In this document: positions 43,176-54,649 of the stretch, piece by piece
Numbering within the stretch: position 1 is the first letter of the stretch
How the letters are laid out: every line of letters begins with the position of its first letter
Source: Shinisaurus crocodilurus
Lineage: Eukaryota; Chordata; Lepidosauria; Squamata; Shinisauridae
Reading direction: 5' to 3'
DNA: 64,000 nt
Assembly: GCA_021292165.1 (NCBI GenBank)
Contig: CM037879.1
Location: forward strand, 116,695,359-116,759,358
Position numbers and translations under genes: made by a program
Notes under the pieces: model-generated
What the model was told of the DNA's origin: nothing
Databases searched by the model: none
Seen by the model: the letters and a program-made list of their open reading frames with translations, nothing else

Positions 43176-46100
43176 ATCTCCCGAAAGACGCAAAAAAACT
43201 ATTGGCAGCACCTGTGAAACCCAAGCCACACGACGGTTGAGGACTTACCTGGCGCACCAATATACATTTTTACTTAAAAGTGGTGTACAGACATAGCTCA
43301 CCACCGGAAAATCCGATATAAAGTGTCACGATCGGATATGTTGTGTTTGTGTATTTGGCTTTCTTTTATTCTAAGAAAATCCAGGATTTCTTTAAATCGA
43401 ATTTGGCCTTTGACAAAACCTGCAGTATGAGTATACAGAACCTTTAGGTTCTTGTGATCTCAGCGACCGCATGGGATAGCAACTCCGATCCTTAAGACTT
43501 TGATTTCGATTGCTTTCAATGAACCATTGACATTAATGGGACATACATGAAGCTGCTTCAGATGGGAAGGGGCCAGGGGGTGCTTCAGCTCAGTCGCCGA
43601 AGAGATCGAGGACTCCATGAAAGAATCACAGGATTCACCTCTCGCGGGAGCGCCCACGTCCTGAGCCTGGGCATCTGTGTGATGCCTTGGGCTCTAGTAA
43701 AAGCCGGCTGAGGGCAAAAAAAAAAAAAAAATCCTTCCTTAAGAGCAGGGCAAGAGAACCTGCTACCAGAATGGCAACGTGTGTGAAAAGCACAGAATGC
43801 AGACTCCAGTATTCTGGATATAAACCGATTCCCAGACCGATCCCGAACACATTTTCGGGCCTGGGCTGCTTGCCTTCACTCAGGCAAAAGTCTCATACAC
43901 GCATTGATTTTAGTGGGAATTACTTTCAACTTAAGTTTAACACTGCAGTCTTCTTAGGAAGTGAAGTCTAATTTGAGCTATTTTCCAAATAAAATTACTA
44001 CTCCTCAGGATCTCTGCCTGAAGTCTTAAATCGATTTAGGGCGTAGTCCTACGCATGTTTAGACAGAAAAAAAGGCCTATAACTCCCAGCATGCCCTAGC
44101 TATGCTGGCTGGGGTAGGCTGGGAGTTGTAGGTCTTTTTTCTGTCTAAACATTTAATAGGATTGGGCCTTTAAATTCGTATTCCGGCTTGACCGGCTGGA
44201 GAATTGCGTGGGCAATGCGATCTCTCATTGGTGGTGGGTTTAAGAGATTCAACCCTGTCCTAAAACTAAAAGACTAGGATTTAATTTGCTAAGGACTGCT
44301 GCAGCAAGTGCAGTAGTGTTTTGTTGTTCTTGATCAATCCTATACCCAATCACCTGGGAGTAAATCCCGCTGAACTTCTGAGTAGACATGTATAGGATTG
44401 CACGGCCCCTCCTGAAATCCCCTAACATTTCCAACATATTTCTGTTTACCAGCCAGATCCACAACCCAGTTGAGGAGAACTGTTAGGACTGAAGCATATT
44501 TGCGCTGCTAGGCTATGTAGGCTAGCCTAATTTGCAGGGGTGGGGGATTAATATAGAATAATTTTTGTTGTCAAAGAAACACGAGGCCTGCTCCTTAGAG
44601 TGTAGGACTGAAGTCAGCGGAACTTACTTCCGATTCACTTCTACCAAGTGTGGTTAGGATCAGAAGGCAACAGTGCAGTCCTATACTTCTCTACTCAGAA
44701 GTGTTTAATTTACTAAACACCTCATAAAATAAATTTCTCCAGGATTTTTACACTTTAAAACATAATAACGACACAAATAAAACTCCAATAAAAACTATCA
44801 ATATTATAACACTAATAAACATGCCAACACAACATAAAATATAGCAGGCAAAACTGCATAGCAGGGACTAAAATAGAAACTCCCCAAAACATTTTTAGGG
44901 TGTAATCCTAGGCATGCTTACACAGAACAAAATGTCCTACAACTCCCAGCATGAGCCCCCCTCAGCCACGCCCCCTTAAAGACTTTTAAAGCCTGGGGGA
45001 AGGGGGAAGTCTTAACCTGGCGCCCCAAAAATAAGTGTAGGCACCAGGTGAGCATCCCTTAGCAGAGCATGGGGAGGGGGGGATCGCTGAAAAATCCCTC
45101 TCTCTTGTTACCACCACCACCCCAGCCTCAGAATGAGTTCAATGGGACTTACTCCCAGGTAAGTGTGTAAAGGATTAGAGCACAAGTTAATAAAGAGCGT
45201 AAGACTTCTGTCAGAGAGGTAAGTACAGCTGAAATCAGTGGGAACTACTTCGAGGTAATGTGCTACTGTTCAGGTAGCAGTATATATCTAGATCCCGAGT
45301 CCCCTGGCTGGGAATGGACTGTGGGTAAAGCGTTGTGTGGAAGTCGGAGGCAGACCTTAATATAGGCATCCAGAATGGAGTTTTCCGGATACATCTTGTT
45401 GGGTTTTGCTTCCCTGAGATCTCAGACTGGAGCCTATAACACTGATCCTCGCCACCGCTGATCCTCGCTATCTTTACTCTGCTGCGCAAGTTCCACTGGA
45501 CTTACTTCTGAGTAAACATAGTTTGGCTTAGCTGCAGGATCTGCCCAGACATAAGTGCAAGACACATTAAGTGGTGGTCACATTGTGGACTGCTTCACTC
45601 AGGCCTCTCCCAGCCCCCAAATTACTGACATAAACTGTCCTAATGGCACCCAGTGGAAACATTTTAGTGGGAGTTACTTTTTTAAAAGCGTTGGCTAAAT
45701 CCATGGGCAGAAATTACCACCAATTGGTTTTTGTTGTTTTAAATCCTGGTGAGAATTTAATTACATATAATTTTTATTTTATCACAGGCACACACACGGT
45801 TAAAATTACAGATTATGCTAATCGTGTGGTGTGTAGCCAAGGCTTGAAATTGAGACTTTTTTTCTTTAAATTGGGGAGGTGTTTGGGGGGAAAGCCCTAA
45901 CGTGGCAGTCCCCATCTTAATGGGGCCGTTTGTATTTACACTACGCCAGAAGAAAAAGAAAAAGACAAACCTCATTTACGCGATTAGCGCAAGTAAGGTG
46001 TTCTTCGGCTCTTAGCCATAAAGGACGCTGAAAAGAACGTAACTAGGAAGCGAACGCTTCTCTATTCCACTGACAGTTTCAGAGTTTGTCGAAAGTAATT

Positions 46101-47889
46101 CTGGTCGGTGCCTTCAGTCTTGCCCGAGCGGCTGCTCTCAAGAAGGCCTCATTAATTTCACATCATTCCATCGACATTCCAGCCCCGAACACATTTACAT
46201 GTAAATACGGCCCCATTTAAAATCAGTCTATTTCACTGCCAAGTAAATGCGCAGTCTGACTATCGCAGTCTCAAATCAAATACTTTGTCCAGAAAACCCA
46301 AAAGATTCACCACCACCAACCCACCCACCCAAGTATTTTGGTATTGTTTTTAACCTTCCTGGCTAGGAAGCTTCGAATCTCTCATTCTCCAATTAATATA
46401 GTTTTTCCAAGGGGTGTTGCAGTCCCATAAAGACTTAAGAGATGCACAATGCAATCCAATATCTCTAGACCACAAAAAGCTTATACTACAAAGGCAGCGC
46501 GATTCTGTGTGTGTCTCCTCAGAAAAAACTCCCACTGTGTTCAATGAGGCTTACTTCCAGGAAAGTGGAATTGCAGCCTAAATCTGCTAAGTGTTCGATA
46601 CAATTTCCAAAGTGGGTGTTTTTTCCAAAGTTGAGAGGAGAGCGAGTAAAACAAAATCATGATGTGCAAAGGGCAGGAGTGACAGACTGGTAACCCTATA
46701 AACCCAGTAAAGTCAATGGGACTTGTCCACCTGGGAGTCAGTCAATGCCCCTGGTACTAATGAAGAAAGATAAAGAGATAATTATCTTTAGTGGCAATCC
46801 TGTGCATTTAGGCTACTTAAATCCCAATGAAATCAGTTAGATTTCACCAGTGTCATCTCATTGAGGCCCGATCTGGTGCTGAGATTTGAAATCCGAAAGT
46901 GTAAGACATGTAAAAAATAAATCCTCTTGGCTCACCAGGATTTACACTCCAAGTCTAAAAACACTTATGTTCCATTATATTCAGTGAAACTTAATTCAAA
47001 ATAACCAGTCAAGCATGCAAATCAGATTGAATCAAATGCTTCTGTCTAATGGTACTTCTATCAAATGGTGCTTCTGTTGATGTTACCATTCCAAACAGTA
47101 TTTTCACAAAGGGGGTGGGGTGGGTTGAAAGTCCTTTTAAGTGAATTAGACAAATGGTAGTTTGTCAGTAACTTTATTTTTAAAAAAATTTCATGACAAA
47201 CTGCAACCAAGACCAAAATACTTTATCCACTGTACATCATTCATTATAAAACAAACATACATCACATATGTAGCCTACGATACCCAAAAAAGTATCATCT
47301 TAAAAATGATATAGAGCGTGCTTTTATGATTCATGCTTCAATATTTATTTTACAAATGTTAATCAAGTATTATTCTGTTATAAATAAGTTGCAAATGGGG
47401 TGTCTGTTATTCCATCGGGATTCTACACCCCCTTCATGGTATGCGATCCTAAATGTCTTTACTCGGAAGTAAGCCCCACTGATTTCAATGGGATTTATCC
47501 AAATAATTGTAGATAAATTGCCGCCTTACTTGAAAGCCAGTTCGCTTAAAGCCAATTCCAAAGTAAATCTGGCAGAACTCAATAGGACTTCCTTCTAAGT
47601 AAATACTTAAGATTAGGTAAGGGGCTATAAATGTATTTAAGATCAGGGGGAAACTGTGGCTGGCGATGCTTGTGATGTTTAGACCCGATTATGCACTCAG
47701 GCATACAAGAAGTGCAGATATTCCACTGAGATACACATAGGACTCTATCCAGATCTTGGAGCTGGCAAAAACAAGGGAGACGAAATACTTTTTAGAAAAA
47801 AACCATTCTTGTCTCCTCTCCACCACCCAGCCAAAAGGCACAGTTTCCTCTGGACAAAAGTTCAATAGAAAAAACTGGCTGGATGCTAA

Positions 47890-47921
<32 letters not shown>

Positions 47922-48133
47922 ATCGCAGTTGCCTTACCCGTTTTGTATCAAGAACGCATTTCTCCACAGGGAACTGTATCTTCTCCCTGGCCCACACCCT
48001 ACATAAGTCCAAGAAGCACTTGGACTGAATACATTTTTGTCCTGAAGTCATTAGCATTGAAATAAGCTCACAAATTTCACCCCATCCTCAATACGTTTAT
48101 ATAGATGCCCACTCATTTCAATTAAAGTTAGTT
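43176..48133. other. Region downstream of PRDM13; mostly unique with foldback repeats
   Basis: Foldback copies ('cctatacccaatcacctggg', 'gatcctaaatgtctttactc' types) recur at 44.34, 44.62, 45.13, 46.50 and 47.45 kb. A (GAAA)n run lies at 47890-47922. 45.98-46.20 and 47.16-47.40 kb appear unique and non-repetitive. No coding exon is recognised on either strand. Confidence 0.4.
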
Positions 48134-48314
48134 AGGAACATAGGAAGCTGCCCAATACTGAGTCCATTCTAGCCCAATATTGTAGACACTGACTGGCAGT
48201 GGCTCTCCTACATTTCAGGCAGGAGCTTTTCCAGCCCTACCTGGAGATGCCGGGGATTGAACCTGGGACCTGCTGCATGCCAGGCAGGAGCCCTACCACT
48301 GAGCTACCGCCCCT
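48134..48314 (-). repeat. Second tRNA-derived SINE family, reverse
   Basis: Minus strand starts 'ggggcggtagctcagtggta' (tRNA D-arm/A box) and 'ggttcaatccccggcatctc' (B box), then a body ending 'gggcagcttcctatgttcc'. Relationship to tRNA is clear, but the sequence departs from tRNA after the B box, so it is a SINE and not a tRNA gene. Confidence 0.85.
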
Positions 48315-49368
48315 TTGCAAGGAAGGCCAGGATCTTAATCAGACATAAGTTCCCAAAGGGTTGTCTCCAATGTTAGTCCTACTTAGAGTAGACCCATGGA
48401 AATGAATGGGGCTTAAGTTAGACTAACCTTAGATACAACCCATTGGATACAAACCAATTTGTCAATTATATATATTTTTAAAACCCACGCATTTAGGATC
48501 AAGCATAAATGTACTTAGAACTGGTCCAAACACCCCTAAACCATATTGTGAAAAGAACTTGCAATGAAATCACCGGTCTTATTGTCAAGTTAAGTTCAAG
48601 TATTTTGCCTTAATGCAAGGCCTGTACAGTCCATTTCTTTCGTGTCCTCTGGTTATAACTGAAGTGGTGGCTCTCAATTGTCTAACTATTTTCACTGAGG
48701 CGGGAGCCCTAAGCAGGTATACCTGGAAGTAAGCCACATTGAAATCAGCAGGGCTTACTTCTGAGTAAACAAGGTTAAGATCGTACCAAATTATTGGACT
48801 GGACTTGAGCCAACCCCCTCTGTAGGGAGACAAGTTTCTTTATAATCCCTAATAGTTTGCCCGTATAATCCATAAAAATTATTGAGTGTCATAAACAGTC
48901 AGAGAGGGGGGAGGAATGCACTCCGCCAGAGGCACCTGAAGGACAAGGGATTATGGAGGCCAATTCTACCCATGTGTAACCGGAAGTCCCACGGTATTCA
49001 ATGGGGCTTCTATGCTAAAACTGAAATGGGAGTAAGACCCATTGCAAACGGTGCGGCTTACTTGCGAGTAAACATGCACAGTCGATCCCAGGTAGGCGTG
49101 CCGCGTGTATCGGTTTGGAGCGGAGCGGCTAACAATTTGAAATGTTATAGGGGATGCTTTAAAACGACCCTGGGCACAGCCAGTGTTGCCATTAAGCAGA
49201 ATTTGGTCGCATTCAGAAAAGCAGGTTTACTATTATGAGGACCATGTTAAACATTGCCGTTCGTTCAAGAGAGCTCGGCGTGCCGTGGGAATCAGCAGCT
49301 GGCAGCCAGCGCTATTTCCCCCACCACCGCCAGTCACCGCCCCACCCAAGCTTCGCTGCTGCGGAAGA
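48315..49368. other. Probable PRDM13 3' flank or 3'UTR with foldback repeats
   Basis: Foldback repeat copies at about 48363-48440 and 48700-48790 are the only recognised features. The PRDM13 3'UTR must start at 49368 going left. Its end is not defined; AATAAA-type signals on the minus strand include one at about 47173. Confidence 0.35.
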
Positions 49369-51086
49369 TTACTGCTGCTCCTCGGCCCTGCCGCCGCCGC
49401 CGCCGCCGCTGCTGCTTCCCGTGTCCTGGTCGCTTTGATCGTCCGTGAAGCAGACGTCGACGTCGCTCTCGTTGTCCGTCTTTGGCTCTTGGAGCTCCTG
49501 GCGCGCGTAGCCGGCGGCGTCGGCAGCGGCGCTGCTCCTGTCCTCCGCGCCGCCGCTGCCGCCTTTGGGCAAGCTCTGGCCCGGGTGCCGGGACTTGACG
49601 TGCCTCTCCAGGTCCCTGCGCCGGACCAGCACTTTGCCGCAGAACTCGCAGCGATAGGGGGTATTGCCTTCGGCGTGGAGGCGGATGTGCTTGTTGAGGT
49701 TGCTGGGGTCGCCGAAGGGCCGCAGGCAGACCTTGCACTTGAGGGGCTTGTAGCCGGTGTGAGTCCGCATGTGGATCTTCAGGCCGTACTTGCGCGAGTA
49801 CAGCTTGCCGCAGTACAAGCACAGGTGGCCGGTCTTGGGCTTGCCGCTGGCCGGGCCCGCCGGCGCCGGCTGCAAGCTCTCCAAGCGGCTGCGGCTTTTC
49901 TCGGCCGCCGCGATCTCCGACAGCTGCTGCGTGTGCATGGCGATCTCGCGGTCGATGCTGGCCAGCGAGCCCAGGTCGGCCGGGTTGAGCCCCGCCGCCG
50001 CAGCAGCCGCTGCTGCCGCGGCGGCGGCGGCGGCGGCGGCCCCATTGAAGTACGACACCGAGTCCGGGTACTTGAGGAGGTTGCCGAAGTGGAGCTTGAG
50101 CGGGTAGTAGGGGGAGCTGTAGAGCAGCTCGCCGTTGTAGACGGTAAAAGGCATGAAAGGCGGCAGGTTACATTCCCCTGAGGAGGCGGAGTAGGGCTTG
50201 AGCCCTTCGAAGGGCGGCAGGGCGGTGAAGCGCTCCAAGTGGAGTCCGGCAGCCCCGCTGGCGAGCGGAGGGTAGCGGCTAGTGGGAGGCGAGAGGCTGG
50301 CGTGGAGGCCCCGCTCCACATGCTTGAAGGCGGAGGTCTCCTCGAAGTGCGAGAGGAGCGGGAAGCCGCGGACGCCCCCGGAGTAGGCCAGGCCCGCGGC
50401 CGCCGCTGCGGCCGCCACCGCCGCCCCTGAAGGGGGCGGCGCAGAAGCCGCGTGGCATTTCGCGTGATGGTGGTGAGGGGGAGGGGCATGGTGCTGCTGC
50501 TGCTGGGGACTGTGGTTGTGAGAGCCGCCGCCCGCGGCCAGTGGTCCTTCGCTGCCGGAGCGGCTGGGCTTGAGGCTCCCCAAGAGCTTGCTGAAGCCGC
50601 CGCCTTTGCCCTCTTCCCGGAAAACAGGAGAGTCCGCCTGGCTTGCTTTCGCCAAGCCCGCGGGCTTGAAGGCCGACCTCGCCCCGGGGTAGAAAGACAA
50701 CCCGTTGCTGCCGCCGGAGGCGCTACCCAGCAGGCCCAAGAACTGCCCAGGGCCCCGCCCCGCGCTGACGCTCATGTCTAAGGCTCTCTCCTGCTCCTCT
50801 TTGGCCGCCTTGCGCCCGCCTCCGCCCGCTTTGGTTAGCAGTGGCGAGCCCAAGGATTCCCGCTTGACGCTCTCCCGGGCCCCGCCGGGGCAGTTGGGCC
50901 TCAAGGGCGCTGGCGCGACTGCGGGCTTCAGGGCCAGGCTGAACAGCTCCGCCGGCCTGGCGTGCTCCGGAGGGCCCAGGAAGCCCCGGCCATTGTTCAG
51001 CACGCAGTGGAAGTGGACGTGGGCCTTGAGGCTGTTGGGGTACTTGAAAGTTCGCCAGCAGTACCAGCAGATGTAGCGCTCCTCGC
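49369..51086 (-). CDS. PRDM13: PRDM13, terminal coding exon
   Basis: PRDM13 is a PR-domain zinc-finger transcription factor of developing spinal cord, retina and cerebellum. The exon opens after a pyrimidine-rich acceptor (tttttgcctag|GCGAGG, exon start 51086) in phase G|GC and encodes 571 residues to the TAA at 49369-49371. Finger 1 (residues about 4-26): [21 protein letters not shown] long low-complexity middle follows, with His-rich (about 190-205) and Ala-rich tracts; conserved islands are [32 protein letters not shown] and [14 protein letters not shown]. Fingers 2-4 (residues about 420-500) include [40 protein letters not shown] and [20 protein letters not shown]. The acidic end is [14 protein letters not shown]. 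Finger spacing and sequence match mammalian PRDM13 almost exactly. The PR/SET domain is on upstream exons, not found between 51087 and 64000. Confidence 0.97.
49990..50043 (-). repeat. Polyalanine-coding GC repeat in PRDM13
   Basis: A GCC/GCG/GCT tract encodes about 17 alanines between SYFNG and [17 protein letters not shown]. It mixes codons rather than repeating one triplet, so slippage is partly buffered. Mammalian PRDM13 has only a short Ala run at the corresponding place (recalled, not aligned). Confidence 0.8.
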
Positions 51087-51100
51087 CTAGGCAAAAAACA
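51075..51100 (-). promoter_or_regulatory. PRDM13: Splice acceptor of the PRDM13 terminal exon
   Basis: Minus strand reads ggtttgtgttttttgcctag before GCGAGGAGCG: polypyrimidine tract plus AG. The reading frame entering the exon (phase after one base) restores Gly-Glu-Glu-Arg-Tyr-Ile-Cys, the expected junction peptide. Confidence 0.9.
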
Positions 51101-51689
51101 CAAACCAGGGGCCGTTAAAACAACAACAGTAATTACAGAAACATCACTACTAGCCATTTCGGCCGACGGTTTACAATGAAATTTCGGCATGGCTTTGAAC
51201 GTCCCTGGCTTTTTGACACTTCAATTGGTCATTTTAAAAGGTTTGAGATTAAAATCTGAAGGTGAGAAATTCTTTGAGAAAATTTAAATCCGAGGTCAAT
51301 GTGAAGACAAGTTGAGCAGTGAGTGATTGCTAAGTTACCAAATTCATCACTTCACCTCCTTTGGATAAACTGCAACCATTATTCTGTGAATGTTGTACAA
51401 ATAGGAATTTGGATCCTATACAACTGATTTTTAGCGGGCAAGTTAGGATAATTTGATTGATAGACATTTCAGCTTTGTTACAATGCCCAAGATTTATGTG
51501 AGGGAGTGTGGTCTATCTCCTAGAATGCTGTCAGTTGCCAGTGTGGAGAATACTCATTTCACCCATAAGTATGTATAGAGCAGGAGAAACCTATTGTAGT
51601 TCATGGTGGTTTTAAGTTCATTTTTGTTGTTTGTTTGACTATGCTTGCATACATACAGGCCTGTGCATGCATACATACAGGCCTGTGGC

Positions 51690-51842
51690 TCACGCTGGCT
51701 CAGCTTGTCTGAGCGTGGAAAGCTAAGCAGGGTCAGGCCTGGTTGTTACTTGGATGGGAGACCCCTCCTCCAGTTTCCTGCATTGAGTAGGGGGTTGGAC
51801 TCGATGGCCTTGTAGGCGCCTTCCAACTCTATGATCTATTAA
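51690..51842 (+). repeat. 5S-rRNA-derived SINE
   Basis: 'gaaagctaagcagggtcagg', 'cctggttgttacttggatgg' and 'gagacc' match the 3' half of 5S rRNA, including its internal Pol III promoter. A non-rRNA tail follows ('actcgatggccttgtaggcg', 'ccttccaactctatgatcta'). The same composite occurs at 39628-39790 and 54443-54605, so it is a mobile family, not a 5S gene. Confidence 0.85.
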
Positions 51843-53449
51843 ATCTACTCGTAGAACAGACAGGGACCACTGTAAGGGTATCGTCAATTCACACATACAT
51901 CAGCGCCCCACCTCTCTACCAGCAAACACACAGATTAAACCAGATTATAGTCCTCACCATTACAGACCCAGACCGACTATCTCTAACAGACAGATCTGAT
52001 GGGGACATGGTGGCTGCCATCCCTATCTCAGAAGATAGTAATCTGTACTGACTGCTTAATTTGCTAAAATTCACTACTCCATAGAAATGTGGTGTAGCAA
52101 GGTTTGCTTTGCCAGCCTACACTGATGCGGAGGATTAGCATCTGGAGTGGTTGTGGTCCACCTCTGTGGTGACACCATTTATTTATTTATTTATTTATTA
52201 TATTTATACCCGGCCTTTTTTCCTGCAAGGAACCCAAGGCGGCTTCATAATCCTCCTCACCATAAGTGTCTACCATTCTGAAACCACCTACCCTGGGTGG
52301 CCTTGGCCAAGCCACTTAGCCAATTAGCGTTATTGGAAAGGATCCTTCATTGGGGAAGAGCCATGCTTTGCATGCAAATAGTTCCAGATTCAATACTTGA
52401 TATCTACAAGTATTGCTGGGAAACACTCCTGTCTGAAGCCCTAGAAAGCTGCTACCAGTCAGTGTATATTTCATGGGTGGGAGCCTGTGGCCTTCCGGGC
52501 GTTGTTGGACACCAAGCCCCATCAGCCCCAGCCAGCATAGCTGGTGGTCAGGGGAGCTGTAGTCCAAAAATGTCTAGAAGGCCACAAGTTGCCCACACCT
52601 GGTAGAGACAATACTAATGATAAAGTTTGAGGATTACATGAATATGCGATATATTGTAACCCAGCCTGGTGCCCTCCAGATGTTTTGGACCAACTCCCAT
52701 CAACCCCAGCTAGCATAGCCAATAGCCAAGAACGCTGGGAGTTGTAGTCCAAGATATCTGGAAGGCACCAGGCTGTTGCAACCTGTACCATGCCTTTAGG
52801 ATAGGGTTGAAACTCACTGTAACTATTTACTGTCCTTACTAAGCCATTACACTCAGGAACATGTTTATCCTCAAAACAACCCTGTGAAGCTGAGAAATGG
52901 TGCCTTCACCCAGGTGTCCACTTAAAGCTATGGCTGAACAGCATTTAGAATCAAAGCCCAACACTAGCTCTCAGGAACAAATGTGATTACAGTCAGGAAA
53001 GTCATCATTCCAATAGGACCCTCTGTCATCAGAAGTCACAAAATCAGGCCAAAGCTAACATCTACTCTGGCATGGTTTCAGGGGCTCCCTTTTCCCTATG
53101 TACCGTATGTTAAATAGGAAACAATAGTGACAGGACTGATATGAGAGTGATAGAAAGGAGGAGTCGAAAGGACTTAAAAATGTTCTGCAAATGCTCATAA
53201 ATAGTGAGAGCCTCTTCTTAGATCTCCAGACATCGGGTAGTAGAGTAGACTCATTGAAAGCAATTAAATCCCATTGCTTTCAACGAGTCTACTCTATGTA
53301 TCAGTAAATCTGGAACCAACCCTTATGAAGCCTAAGTAAGCATGGAGTCCTGGAAAGAGTAAGCATGGAGCCCTAAGTAAGCATGTGGAGCCCTGGAATT
53401 ACTGAGTGGTATAAAGTGGTATGGAATATCACGTTAAATGACAAATTAA
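51843..53449. other. PRDM13 intron or 5' region; SINE and foldback fragments
   Basis: Holds a 5'-truncated SINE (about 52176-52262, reverse) and two foldback copies ('tccagatgttttggaccaac' type, about 52480-52600 and 52663-52780). No exon encoding PR/SET-domain sequence was seen in either orientation. Confidence 0.45.
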
Positions 53450-53742
53450 CTTGCAGTATCAAATGTCAAAAAGGACAATTTGAGAAAAACACTTTTGTGA
53501 GCATTTGGGGTAAATTTTTGGATTAGGTGTTGGTGAGGGGGAAGGGGAAGATTTGTCAAGATTTGTTATATTTTTGGAACAGAGAATAATATCGACATCT
53601 TTTGGGAAATATAAGCATGGTCCCTAGAGGGTGGGGGGGTGCACAATGTTAATGTTGTGTTGTTATTTTATTATTGTTGTCATTATTTGTTATCATTTTG
53701 TTTGGATTGAAAAAACCTAATAAAATTAAAAAATAAAAAAAA
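53450..53742 (+). repeat. Probable L1 3' end
   Basis: An AT-rich non-coding stretch ends 'tttgtttggattgaaaaaac', 'ctaataaaattaaa', then an A-rich tail. This is typical of reptile L1 3' ends. No ORF2 is left. Confidence 0.5.
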
Positions 53743-53987
53743 AGGGCTGGAGCCCAACAATCACCTGTCATGAATGATTTGCGCAGGGCGGCAAAGTTAA
53801 TAAACTTGGGTTTAAGTCAGGTCAGTAGCAGTGGAACGAAATCCACTTCATTCACATTTAAATGACTCAGCTTAACTGGATTGTGACTGGGGTCTAAATT
53901 CTTATGCTGGTCGTGTTCTCCTCTAGACTCTGATTTTGGATTTGCCATCCTGTTTTAAACAAAAACTGTGCCTATATGACCCATTGA

Positions 53988-54222
53988 GAGCCAGTGTGGA
54001 GTAGTGGTTAGAGTGCTGGACTGGCACTTAGGAGATCTGGGTTCTAGTCCCCACTCGACCATGAAGCTCACTGGGTGACTTTGGGCCAGTTACGAACTCT
54101 CAGCCTAACCTACCTCACAGGGTTGTTGTGAGGATAAGAGAGGAGGAGGATTATGTAAGCCACCTTGGGTTCCTTGCAGGAAAAAAAGGCAGGATATAAA
54201 TATAATAAATAAAATAAAAACT
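53988..54222 (+). repeat. tRNA-derived SINE, full length
   Basis: 'gagagccagtgtggagtagt', 'ggttctagtccccactcgac', to 'aaaaaaaggcaggatataaa' and an AATA tail. Same family as 421-663. Confidence 0.92.
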
Positions 54223-54236
54223 CCTCTCTCTCTAAG

Positions 54237-54350
54237 GCAGTGGGTGGGGGAGATACGGTTGCATTGTAACTTCCATCATCCCTCACCATGGACAATGCTA
54301 GGGCTGATGGGAGTTGCAGTCCACCAACATCTGGGGACGTGTTCCCCATC
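54237..54350. repeat. Foldback MITE fragment ('gatgggagttgcagtcc' type)
   Basis: 'taacttccatcatccctcac' and 'ctgatgggagttgcagtcca' are inverted arms of the common foldback family also at 21.82, 22.56, 41.51, 52.66, 56.70, 60.92, 61.26 and 61.71 kb. Confidence 0.65.
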
Positions 54351-54442
54351 TCTGCTCTAAGGAAAACCCAAGCTCATTTAGGCTGCAATCCTATGCACAC
54401 TTTTCTGGAAGTAAGCCCCAAATATGCCCAGATGGGACTTTC

Positions 54443-54605
54443 ATAGATTTCATAGAGTTGGAAGGAGCCTACAACAAGGCTATTGAGTCCAACCCCCTGC
54501 TCAATGCAGGAAACTAGAGGAGGGGTCTCCCATCCAAGTAATAACCAGATCTGACCCTGCTTAGCTTTCCACGCTCAGACAAGCTGAGCCAGCGTAAGCC
54601 ACAGG
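54443..54605 (-). repeat. 5S-rRNA-derived SINE inserted in a foldback repeat
   Basis: Reverse copy of 51690-51842 ('tcataga', 'gagttggaaggagcctacaa', 'ctgcttagctttccacgctc'). It splits a foldback copy whose halves lie at about 54378-54430 and 54612-54645, showing relative age. Confidence 0.8.
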
Positions 54606-54649
54606 CCTTGAGTCTTATATCTGAGTAGTCACACATAGGATTTCACTAC

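Noticed and set aside
48134..48314. tRNA gene on the minus strand.
   Set aside because: A and B boxes are present, but the sequence departs from a tRNA after the B box and recurs as a SINE.
49183..50181. 332-codon plus-strand frame opposite PRDM13.
   Set aside because: It is an antisense shadow of the GC-rich exon; no conserved domain.
51690..51842. 5S rRNA gene.
   Set aside because: Only the 3' half of 5S is present, with substitutions, and it is fused to a tail shared with two other dispersed copies.
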